From positions 1-64,000 of the forward strand of contig DVHE01000058.1 of assembly GCA_018712245.1 (NCBI GenBank): DNA of 64,000 nt. Reading direction: 5' to 3'. A model generated the notes under the pieces. The model saw nothing but the letters and a program-made list of their open reading frames with translations. It ran no database searches and was not told the DNA's origin. The stretch is from Candidatus Avoscillospira avicola. Its GTDB lineage: Bacteria; Bacillota; Clostridia; Oscillospirales; Oscillospiraceae. Both the position numbers and the translations under genes were made by a program. This document shows, one piece after another, positions 57,303 through 63,511 of this stretch (its first letter is position 1; each line of letters opens with the position of its first letter).

Positions 57303-58426
57303 AACTCGAATTATTCGTCCGGGACCGGCGCGTGCGGAAAAAGGGCATCGAACCTCTGGTGGCGGACACCGCCCAGGTGGACACCTTCACCATCGATTTC
57401 GACGCGGAGTGGACCGGGATGGTCAAGGTGGTGGTGTTCCAGAACGGCGACAGCACCGCCCAGCTGCTCTACACCGGCGAGACGCAGATCCCGGCCAACG
57501 TCCTTGCGCCGGGGGAGTTGTACGTCGCCTGCCACGGTTATAAGAAACTGGAGGACTCCATGGCGGTGCTGCGCACCGTGGCCATGGTGCGGCCCATCCC
57601 GGTGCTTCTCTCGGAGCCGGGGGTGACGACTGACCCCACGGTCTACACGCCCACCATGCTTGAGCAGATGCTGACAGCCGTCCAGGCGGCGCAGGAGGCA
57701 GCCTCCACGGTCCGCCAGCTCTGTGCCCAACTCCAGGCAGACCTGGAGGCGGGGCGGTTCAACGGCCCTCAGGGCATCCCGGGGAAGAACGCCACGCTGG
57801 AGATCGACGGCGCCGAGGAGGGGGGACAGCCGGCGGTCTACAATCTCGGCACCGCCCAAAACGCCCGGCTGCGGTTCGTGCTGCCCCGGGGCGTGGGCAT
57901 CCGCGCCCTGGAGGACAACTGGGACGGCACCTGGCGGCTGACTTACTCCGACGGTACGGAGCAGATCCTCCGGGCGCCCGGCGTTACGGACCTGCCGTCG
58001 GAGGAAATGCTGGCAGAGGCGGTGGCGGCGTATCTCACCGAACACCCGCCGGCCCAGGGGGAGCCCGGCGAAGCGGGCCGCAGCGTCACGGCCATCACCT
58101 TCCTGCCGGAGACCAACCAGTGGCGCTATACCTTCTCCGACGGCACCCAGAGCGACGTTCCCGGTCCGACGCTGCCCACCGCTCTCTCCCAGCTGAGCGA
58201 GGATTCCAGCCACCGCACGGTGACAGACACGGAAAAGAGCGGCTGGAACACCGCCAAGACCCAGGCTGCCGCGGCCATGCCCAAGGCGGGTGGCGCCTTC
58301 ACCGGAACCGTCTCTGCCGCCGCTGCTGCTCAGACCCCCGGCACTGCGCTCCTGCGCAACAGCCGCCTTTCCGCCAGCGAGGTCACGCCCGGCAGCAACG
58401 GCGAAATCTGCTGGCAGTATGAGTAG
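57299..58426 (+). CDS. Phage baseplate/receptor-binding upper protein (BppU-like)
   Basis: 375 residues. N-terminal domain (about 1-100, LELFVRDRRVRKKG...VDTFTIDFDAEWTG) resembles the baseplate-anchoring module of Firmicutes phage fibres, followed by a helical stalk (AVQAAQEAASTVRQLCAQL), a collagen-like NGPQGIPGKN, two related beta repeats (WRLTYSDGTEQ and WRYTFSDGTQS) and a C-terminal MPKAGGAFTGTV fibre motif. Begins inside the preceding gene (ATGA). Siphovirus-like baseplate modules next to P22-like hub proteins make the cluster mosaic. Confidence 0.75.
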   Translation: MKLELFVRDRRVRKKGIEPLVADTAQVDTFTIDFDAEWTGMVKVVVFQNGDSTAQLLYTGETQIPANVLAPGELYVACHGYKKLEDSMAVLRTVAMVRPIPVLLSEPGVTTDPTVYTPTMLEQMLTAVQAAQEAASTVRQLCAQLQADLEAGRFNGPQGIPGKNATLEIDGAEEGGQPAVYNLGTAQNARLRFVLPRGVGIRALEDNWDGTWRLTYSDGTEQILRAPGVTDLPSEEMLAEAVAAYLTEHPPAQGEPGEAGRSVTAITFLPETNQWRYTFSDGTQSDVPGPTLPTALSQLSEDSSHRTVTDTEKSGWNTAKTQAAAAMPKAGGAFTGTVSAAAAAQTPGTALLRNSRLSASEVTPGSNGEICWQYE

Positions 58427-58434
58427 GTGAAGCC

Positions 58435-59301
58435 ATGGGACATCGCGTGACCATCGGCGGCACCGGCCACGACATCGCCGGCGGAAAGACGCTGGTATCC
58501 GGCACTGCCCGCACGCTCACCGGCGGGCGGACCCGGGTGGCCGGCACTATTTACGACATCCCTTTAGACCGGTTCGACCCGGTCCTGAACAACAATACCT
58601 GGGAGCAGATTTCCCTGGCCGCCCAAAAGGGTGTGGCGGAGAATGTCTGGCGCGTGGGCGACACCAAGGAGATTACCCTCTCCGGCAGCGTGGGCGGCGT
58701 CAACCTCAGCGGAACCTATCTCTGCTATATCCTGGGCTTCAACCACAACGCCGCCCTGGAGGGCGACAACCGCATCCACTTCCAGCTGGCCAGGTCCACG
58801 GCGGGCAAGGAGCTGTGCTTTTACAGGTATCAGCTGAGTTCCGCCTTCGGCACTGCCGGCGGCTGGGAAACGTGCAGTCTGCGCAATACCCTATTGGGAA
58901 CCGACCCGGCAAATTGCGCCGGGACGATTCTCGGCACGTTCCCGGCGGAGCTGCTGGCGGTGCTGCGCCCGGCGCAGAAATACTCCGACAACGGTTCCGG
59001 CGATCTTGGAAGTGTCAGCGCCACCACGGATTACCTCTGGATTCCCGCGGAAAAAGAGGTGTTCGGCACCGTCACGGAAGGCACTGCCGGACAGGGATCG
59101 CAGCAGGCGCAATACGCCTACTACGCCGCCGGCGGCAGCAAAATCCGCTACGCCCAGAACGATACGCGCAACACCGAGCGGGAATGGTGGCTTCGTTCCC
59201 GGGCCGACGCCTTTACGTTCTGCTACGTGGACGATACCGGAAACGTCATGAACGAGGTTCCCAGCGAGGAGTACGGTGTGGCCCCCATCTTTTGCGTCTG
59301 A
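58435..59301 (+). CDS. DUF6273 (C-type-lectin-like) phage adhesin candidate
   Basis: 288 residues. N-terminal beta repeats (GHRVTIGGTGHDIAGG, GTARTLTGGRTRVAGT) fit an attachment shaft. Then DUF6273: NNNTWEQISLAAQKGVAENVWRVGD, the DYLWIPAEKEVFG block and the closing REWWLRSRADAFTFCYVDDTG...GVAPIFCV. This domain is related to C-type-lectin/FGE folds used by phages for ligand binding. The final WWLRS-to-FCV stretch is where diversity-generating retroelements act in some relatives, but no reverse transcriptase or template repeat is seen here. Confidence 0.8.
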   Translation: MGHRVTIGGTGHDIAGGKTLVSGTARTLTGGRTRVAGTIYDIPLDRFDPVLNNNTWEQISLAAQKGVAENVWRVGDTKEITLSGSVGGVNLSGTYLCYILGFNHNAALEGDNRIHFQLARSTAGKELCFYRYQLSSAFGTAGGWETCSLRNTLLGTDPANCAGTILGTFPAELLAVLRPAQKYSDNGSGDLGSVSATTDYLWIPAEKEVFGTVTEGTAGQGSQQAQYAYYAAGGSKIRYAQNDTRNTEREWWLRSRADAFTFCYVDDTGNVMNEVPSEEYGVAPIFCV

Positions 59302-59336
59302 CTCAGGCGCCGCATCATCAGAAAGGACGTGATTGT

Positions 59337-59693
59337 TTGACCCAGGTCATCCTTGGAGCCCAGCAATACGACGCCGCCGTCAGCGGCAAGACCCGAGACC
59401 CCGACTGGGACTATCGGGCCAGCAAATCCATCACCCTCACCATGGACCACAACACCGCCGCGTCGCTCTTCCAAAACGGCGCGGCCTGGTCCATCCTCTT
59501 TCAGGCTCCGGCCTATGAGGACCCTGAGACCGGCGAGATGGTGACGCCGGAGGCCGTCACTTACGACAACAGCGACTACTGCGTGGCCGGCGACATCACC
59601 GACCACCGCGACGGCACCGTCACCGTGAAGATGGGCCGCCTGACGGCCCTGGAGGAAACCCTGGAGCTGATTTACGGAGGTGATACGCTATGA
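59337..59693 (+). CDS. Phage protein of unknown function
   Basis: 118 residues, beta-rich (LTMDHNTAASLFQNGAAWSILFQ), acidic. TTG start at 59337 with AAAGGA about 10 bases upstream. It overlaps the following micro-gene by 4 bp. Placement after the fibre genes suggests a tail or assembly accessory. Confidence 0.65.
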   Translation: MTQVILGAQQYDAAVSGKTRDPDWDYRASKSITLTMDHNTAASLFQNGAAWSILFQAPAYEDPETGEMVTPEAVTYDNSDYCVAGDITDHRDGTVTVKMGRLTALEETLELIYGGDTL

Positions 59694-59821
59694 GCTTGCG
59701 CGCCAGCGCCATGCTGCTGCTCTACCGCATGGGCCGCATCCAGGCCGACGCCGTCCGTCAGGCCGTGGAGGACGGCATCCTGACCGAGGCGGAGCGGGAC
59801 ATCATTTTGAATTGGAAATAA
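59690..59821 (+). CDS. XkdX-like micro-protein
   Basis: 43 residues: a short helix pair with the pattern LLYRMGRIQADAVRQAVEDG followed by ILTEAERDIIL. Small proteins of this size and type (XkdX family) sit after fibre genes in many Firmicutes prophages. ATG overlaps the preceding stop (ATGA), with GGAGG 8 bases upstream; stop TAA at 59819-59821. Confidence 0.7.
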   Translation: MSLRASAMLLLYRMGRIQADAVRQAVEDGILTEAERDIILNWK

Positions 59822-59833
59822 GGAGGATCATCT

Positions 59834-60103
59834 ATGCAGCCGAGAACCATTTGGGAAAAACTCCGCTCCACGAAGCTCTGGTGCGCCCTGGCGGGCCTCA
59901 TTCTGGGCGCCGCCCTGGCCTTTGGGGCTGACGGCCAGGACTTGCAGCAAATCCTCGGCGCGGTGACGGCCATCGTCTCCGCCGTGACGTATATCGTCAC
60001 CGAGGGCCGCGTGGACGCCGCCTCGGCCCAGGGGCTGGGCCAGGGGCTCGCCGAGCTGCTGGCGCTCTTCGCCGGCGCGGAGGACGAAGACGATGACGCT
60101 TGA
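59834..60103 (+). CDS. Phage holin
   Basis: 89 residues: two predicted membrane helices (about 16-32 and 40-57), charged N-terminus (TIWEKLRSTK) and an acidic tail (AEDEDDDA). It sits directly before an amidase gene that it overlaps by 11 bp, the usual holin-endolysin pair. AAGGAGG precedes the ATG. Confidence 0.82.
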   Translation: MQPRTIWEKLRSTKLWCALAGLILGAALAFGADGQDLQQILGAVTAIVSAVTYIVTEGRVDAASAQGLGQGLAELLALFAGAEDEDDDA

Positions 60104-60809
60104 GGCCATCCCCTGCCGCCGGGAGAACTACGGCGGGCCCCGCACGGGGCCCGTCTCCTACCTGGTGGTCCACTATACCGCGGGTGACGGCGACACGGCC
60201 CGGGCCAACGGGCTCTACTTCTCCCGGAACACCGTGGCGGCCTCAGCCCACTACTTCGTGGACGACGGCGGCGCGGTGGCCTCGGTGCCCGAGACCCACG
60301 TGGCCTGGCACTGCGGCGCGGCCAGCTACCGCCATCCCCACTGCCGCAACGGCAACTCCCTGGGCGTGGAGCTGTGCGACACCAGCGCCGACGGCAGCTA
60401 CGGCTTCACCGAGGCCACGCTGGAGAACGCCCTGACGCTGCTGGCCGACCTGATGGCCCGCCACAGCGTACCCATCGACCATGTGGTGCGCCACTACGAC
60501 GTCACCGGCAAATGCTGCCCGGCCCCCTTCGTCACTGACGAGGCGGCCTGGCGGCAATTTTTGGAGAGATTGGAGGCAAGATCGATGACAGACGAAACCT
60601 TTGCCGCCCTTTGCCAACGCCGCCAGGCAGAGGTGGGGGCGCAGCCGCCCGGCGACTGGTCCGCTGAGGCCCGGGCCTGGGCCGAGGGCCGGGGGCTTCT
60701 GGTGGGGGACAGCGCCGGAATGCGCTACAAGAGCCCCGTCACCCGGGAGGAGCTGGTGCAGGTACTTTACCGCTTGACGAAGGAGGACAGCCATGGCGAC
60801 ACTGAGTAA
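60093..60809 (+). CDS. N-acetylmuramoyl-L-alanine amidase (phage endolysin)
   Basis: 238 residues, Amidase_2/PGRP fold at about 15-160: zinc ligands in VVHYTAG (His), VRHYDVTGKCCP (His and the Cys of the GKxCP-like end), plus AHYFVDDGG and HVAWHCG. Cleaves the MurNAc-L-Ala bond. A C-terminal piece (about 190-235, AEARAWAEGRGLLVG, VTREELVQVLYRL) looks like one SLH module, a possible wall-binding part. Overlaps the last gene by 17 bp. Ribosome site weak, translation coupled to the holin. Confidence 0.9.
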   Translation: MTLEAIPCRRENYGGPRTGPVSYLVVHYTAGDGDTARANGLYFSRNTVAASAHYFVDDGGAVASVPETHVAWHCGAASYRHPHCRNGNSLGVELCDTSADGSYGFTEATLENALTLLADLMARHSVPIDHVVRHYDVTGKCCPAPFVTDEAAWRQFLERLEARSMTDETFAALCQRRQAEVGAQPPGDWSAEARAWAEGRGLLVGDSAGMRYKSPVTREELVQVLYRLTKEDSHGDTE

Positions 60810-62322
60810 AGCCGACCAAACCTATTTGACCGAATCCCAGCAGCAGGAGATTCTGGCCCTAAAGGACGCCTGGGCCAAGGCCAACGCTGCCGGCGACGAG
60901 GCCGGCAAAAAGGCCGCCAACCAGCAGGCCGAGGCCATCCGGGCCACTGCCGGCTACCAGGGCGGCGCCGATGGCACCGGCTACACCAAGATCAACGCGG
61001 GGGCGGGCGGCCAGTCGGCCCAGAATGTAAAAAAGTGGGTGGAGGAATATCAGTACACCAACTACGACCCCCAGAACGGCTGGGTCAACGGCTTCTCCAC
61101 CGAGATGAACCTCCGAAGCATGGCCAACTACATCCGCCAGCAGATGGAGGCCAATTCCCAGGCCTGGGCCGGGGCCGATCAGGCCACCCAGCAGTATCTC
61201 CATGACCAGAACGTCCAGCTGGCGGAGATCCTCCGGGACGCCACCGGCGGCGCCACCAGCACCTACAACGAGGAAAAGGGCCGCTGGGAGACCGACAACG
61301 CCAACCTGGGCTACGGCTACAACGTGGGCCAGTACAACGACCTGGACTGGTACAAGAACTTCTACCGCATGACCGACGAGCAGATCGCGGCCTACCGGGC
61401 CGACACCAACCGCTACCGCAACTACGTCGACCAGGGGCTGATCCGCAACTGGGTGGATGAATCCAGCGGCTATACCGGCGTCTACAGCCAGTTCGTCAAC
61501 GGTCCCTACGCCCAGCTGCTGACCGGCTCCAAGTCCAGCAACGTGAACCCCACCACGTATAAGGACGTGATCGGCGACGGCTTCAACGAGAAGGAGTACG
61601 TGCCGCCCCTGGACGCCAGCGGCAACGTGGTGCCCCAGCCGCCCAAGCTGAAAAACAACAACTCCATGACCGACTACACCCGGCAGTTTACCTCCTATGT
61701 GGATGAAAACGGCGTTATCCAGCCGGGACTGCTGCTCCAAACCACGCCTGCCGGTGCCCGGCGGCGGAGCGCCTCCCCCGGGCCGCTCTCGGTCTCAGGC
61801 GGCGGCAGCGCCTCCCTGGGGGGATGGAAGGAAGCCGCGGAGCAGCAGGCCATCAATATGCGGGACTACGCCGTGGACCAGGCGGTGGCCCAGCTTTTGC
61901 AGGCGGAATCGGAGGCCCTGGCCCAGTACCAGACCCAGCGGGACCAGATCGAGGGAGAATCCCGCAACGCCCTGGACAACGCCGCCCTCTACGCCGAGAC
62001 CCGGGGAGATCGGGGCGGCATCGGCCAGGCCCAGTACAACACCATCCAGGCCACGGCGGCCAAGAACCGCCAGGCCGTCAACCTGGCCCAGACCCAGATG
62101 ACGGCCCAGACCGCCCAGCAGGCGGCCCAGCTCCGGGCCCAGGGTGAATTTGAAAAGGCCGACGACCTCCTGGAGATCGCCCAGACCTACATCCTCAAGC
62201 TGCTGGAGATGGAGCAGTGGGCCGCGGAGTACCAGCTGGACACGGCCAAGTTTCAGGCCAGCCTCTACCAGTGGCAGCAGGAGTTCCAGCTGAGCGCCGC
62301 CAAGGCCATGGCCAAGGGCTAA
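60793..62322 (+). CDS. Long coiled-coil phage protein, candidate ejection/internal virion protein
   Basis: 509 residues, rich in Gln, Ala, Asn and Tyr. N-terminal helix (ESQQQEILALKDAWAKA), Tyr/Asn-rich middle (WVEEYQYTNYDPQNGW, TSTYNEEKGRWETDNANLGYGY) and a long C-terminal helical region from about 350 with heptad-like Ala/Gln spacing (AAEQQAINMRDYAVDQAVAQ, ENRQ-like repeats). Podovirus ejection proteins have such composition, and gp4/gp10-type genes are present, which supports but does not prove the role. No enzymatic motif seen. AGGAGGACAGCC precedes the ATG. Confidence 0.65.
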   Translation: MATLSKADQTYLTESQQQEILALKDAWAKANAAGDEAGKKAANQQAEAIRATAGYQGGADGTGYTKINAGAGGQSAQNVKKWVEEYQYTNYDPQNGWVNGFSTEMNLRSMANYIRQQMEANSQAWAGADQATQQYLHDQNVQLAEILRDATGGATSTYNEEKGRWETDNANLGYGYNVGQYNDLDWYKNFYRMTDEQIAAYRADTNRYRNYVDQGLIRNWVDESSGYTGVYSQFVNGPYAQLLTGSKSSNVNPTTYKDVIGDGFNEKEYVPPLDASGNVVPQPPKLKNNNSMTDYTRQFTSYVDENGVIQPGLLLQTTPAGARRRSASPGPLSVSGGGSASLGGWKEAAEQQAINMRDYAVDQAVAQLLQAESEALAQYQTQRDQIEGESRNALDNAALYAETRGDRGGIGQAQYNTIQATAAKNRQAVNLAQTQMTAQTAQQAAQLRAQGEFEKADDLLEIAQTYILKLLEMEQWAAEYQLDTAKFQASLYQWQQEFQLSAAKAMAKG

Positions 62323-62340
62323 CACGGCAGACAAACTGTG

Positions 62341-62362
62341 CGCCCCGGCAAAAGCCGGGGCG
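62341..62362 (+). terminator. Terminator of the phage-derived cluster
   Basis: 9-bp stem CGCCCCGGC and complement (62341-62349, 62354-62362), loop AAAA, followed by TATATTTGG. Confidence 0.8.
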
Positions 62363-62386
62363 TATATTTGGATTTCCTGGAAACAG

Positions 62387-62416
62387 TTGACGAGGCGCGG
62401 TGGTTTCTGGTATGCT
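62387..62416 (+). promoter_or_regulatory. Promoter of the DUF624 gene
   Basis: -35 TTGACG (62387-62392), 18-bp spacer, -10 TATGCT (62411-62416). It gives the gene its own transcription apart from the phage cluster. Confidence 0.65.
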
Positions 62417-62464
62417 TTATGAAAGGCTGGGTTCCGGCCACTTTGATCCTGGGAGGCTTTTGCA

Positions 62465-63115
62465 ATGTCTATTTTCCGACTCGATTCGCCCCTGATGCGG
62501 GGACTCACCAAGCTGGCGGATCTGATGCTGCTCAACATACTGGCGGTGGTATGCTCCATCCCGATTATTACCCTCGGCGCCTCTGCCAGCGCGCTTTACT
62601 ATGCCGTCGGGCATTTGCAGGAAGACGAAGGCAGCCCCACCCGGGACTTTTTCCACGCGTTTCGTCAAAATTTGAAACAGGCCACCGTTATTTGGCTGAT
62701 TTTGGCCGTCACCGGCGCGGCGCTGCTGTTTGCGACCCTCTACTACCTGGCGGTCAACATGACCGGCGGCACGATTCTGCTGACCATCACCTGCCTTGCC
62801 TGGCTGCTGTGGGCCTTCCTGTTTTCATGGGTATTCCCGCTCCAGTGCAAGTTTGAAAATACCGTCCGCAACACGTTGAACAATGCGCTGCTGCTGAGCC
62901 TGGGCTACTTTCCCCGCTCTCTGCTGATGGCTGTGATCAACGCCGTCCCGGTGGTGCTGGCGCTGCTGCTGCCGCGGCATTTCCTGGCCGGCGGCATCGT
63001 CTGGCTGGGCATCTGGTTCTCCCTGGCCGCCTCCATTAACTGGCGGCTCCTCAAAAAGCCTCTGGAGCGGCTGATCGCCTCCAGCGAGGTGCAGGAGCAG
63101 GACGAGCAAGCGTGA
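62465..63115 (+). CDS. YesL/DUF624-family membrane protein
   Basis: 216 residues, about five to six helices. The opening RLDSPLMRGLTKLADLMLLNILAVVCSIPIITLGAS is the hallmark of the YesL (DUF624) family, often found beside CUT1 sugar transport genes in Firmicutes; here no sugar gene is adjacent. Function unknown. GGGAGG precedes the ATG. Confidence 0.9.
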   Translation: MSIFRLDSPLMRGLTKLADLMLLNILAVVCSIPIITLGASASALYYAVGHLQEDEGSPTRDFFHAFRQNLKQATVIWLILAVTGAALLFATLYYLAVNMTGGTILLTITCLAWLLWAFLFSWVFPLQCKFENTVRNTLNNALLLSLGYFPRSLLMAVINAVPVVLALLLPRHFLAGGIVWLGIWFSLAASINWRLLKKPLERLIASSEVQEQDEQA

Positions 63116-63185
63116 CTTGCCGAAATTTTGAGACTGTCAAAAAACTATGATTAAAATTTCCGCGATAGAGCAGCGGGGGATGGGT

Positions 63186-63290
63186 GCAGGGGGCAAAGGG
63201 CCCCCTGCGCGTTCAATAAGGGTGTTTTTGCAACTTTCATAAAGTTGCAAAAACTAGGGCAGCGTGTCGAAAATACTTTTTCGACACGCT
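63186..63290. repeat. Array of consecutive hairpins
   Basis: Three perfect stems in a row: GCAGGGGGC (63186-63194/63200-63208), GTTTTTGCAACTTT (63224-63237/63241-63254) and AGCGTGTCGAAAA (63261-63273/63278-63290), followed directly by the tRNA terminator hairpin. They lie between DUF624 and tRNA-Arg; no gene seen. Confidence 0.8.
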
Positions 63291-63291
63291 G

Positions 63292-63325
63292 AAAAATCCC
63301 ACCTGCTTTGGCAGGTGGGATTTTT
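63292..63325 (-). terminator. Terminator of tRNA-Arg
   Basis: Perfect 15-bp inverted repeat AAAAATCCCACCTGC and complement with loop of 4. It begins at the last base of the encoded CCA and ends in five T on the minus strand. Confidence 0.9.
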
Positions 63326-63401
63326 GGTACGCCCGACACGATTCGAACGTGCGACCTACAGAGTCGGAGTCTGTCACTCTATCCAGCTGAGCTACGAGCG
63401 C
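63325..63401 (-). tRNA. tRNA-Arg (anticodon CCG)
   Basis: 77 nt including encoded CCA. Acceptor GCGCTCG/CGGGCGT, D stem GCTC/GAGT, anticodon stem ACAGA/TCTGT with loop CTCCGAC (anticodon CCG, reads CGG), T stem GCACG/CGTGT with TTCGAAT loop. All arms pair, with a few G-U pairs including the first acceptor pair. Confidence 0.97.
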
Positions 63402-63468
63402 ATATCAAATAGCCTAATGATTATAGCAAAGTTTTTGTGGCTTGTAAAGAGGAAAAATGATTTAATTT

Positions 63469-63499
63469 CGCAGGGCGCGGGTTTTTCCCGCGCCCTGCG
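63469..63499 (-). terminator. Hairpin after galT
   Basis: 13-bp GC-rich stem CGCAGGGCGCGGG and complement (63469-63481, 63487-63499), loop of 5. On the minus strand the tail is AAATTAAATCATTTTT, so a weak intrinsic terminator. Confidence 0.65.
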
Positions 63500-63511
63500 G
63501 CATTTTGCGTT

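Larger units (their letters stand above)
51371..62322 (+). mobile_element. Phage-derived structural/lysis gene cluster without packaging or integration genes
   Basis: Thirteen tightly packed plus-strand genes, many overlapping: capsid, head-tail connector, tail hub, fibres, lectin-like protein, micro-protein, holin, amidase, coiled-coil protein. Connector and hub are of the P22 (podovirus) type. Terminase, portal, protease, scaffold, integrase, repressor and replication genes are not found between the flanking host genes (bioY side and DUF624/tRNA-Arg side). Composition resembles the host. No direct-repeat attachment sites were found. Confidence 0.8.

Noticed and set aside
58435-59301. Diversity-generating retroelement
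   Set aside because: No reverse transcriptase, Avd-like gene or template repeat was found; only the lectin-like target fold is present.
51371-62322. Tailocin or contractile injection system
   Set aside because: No sheath, tube, baseplate wedge or AAA+ ATPase gene is present, and a capsid gene is.
51371-62322. Encapsulin-type compartment
   Set aside because: The capsid protein is encoded with connector, hub, fibre and lysis genes and no cargo enzyme, which points to a phage origin of the whole operon.
63325-63401. tRNA-Arg as attachment site of the phage-derived cluster
   Set aside because: No copy of the tRNA 3' end was seen on the left side (50.8-51.3 kb), the DUF624 gene with its own promoter intervenes and no integrase exists in the window.
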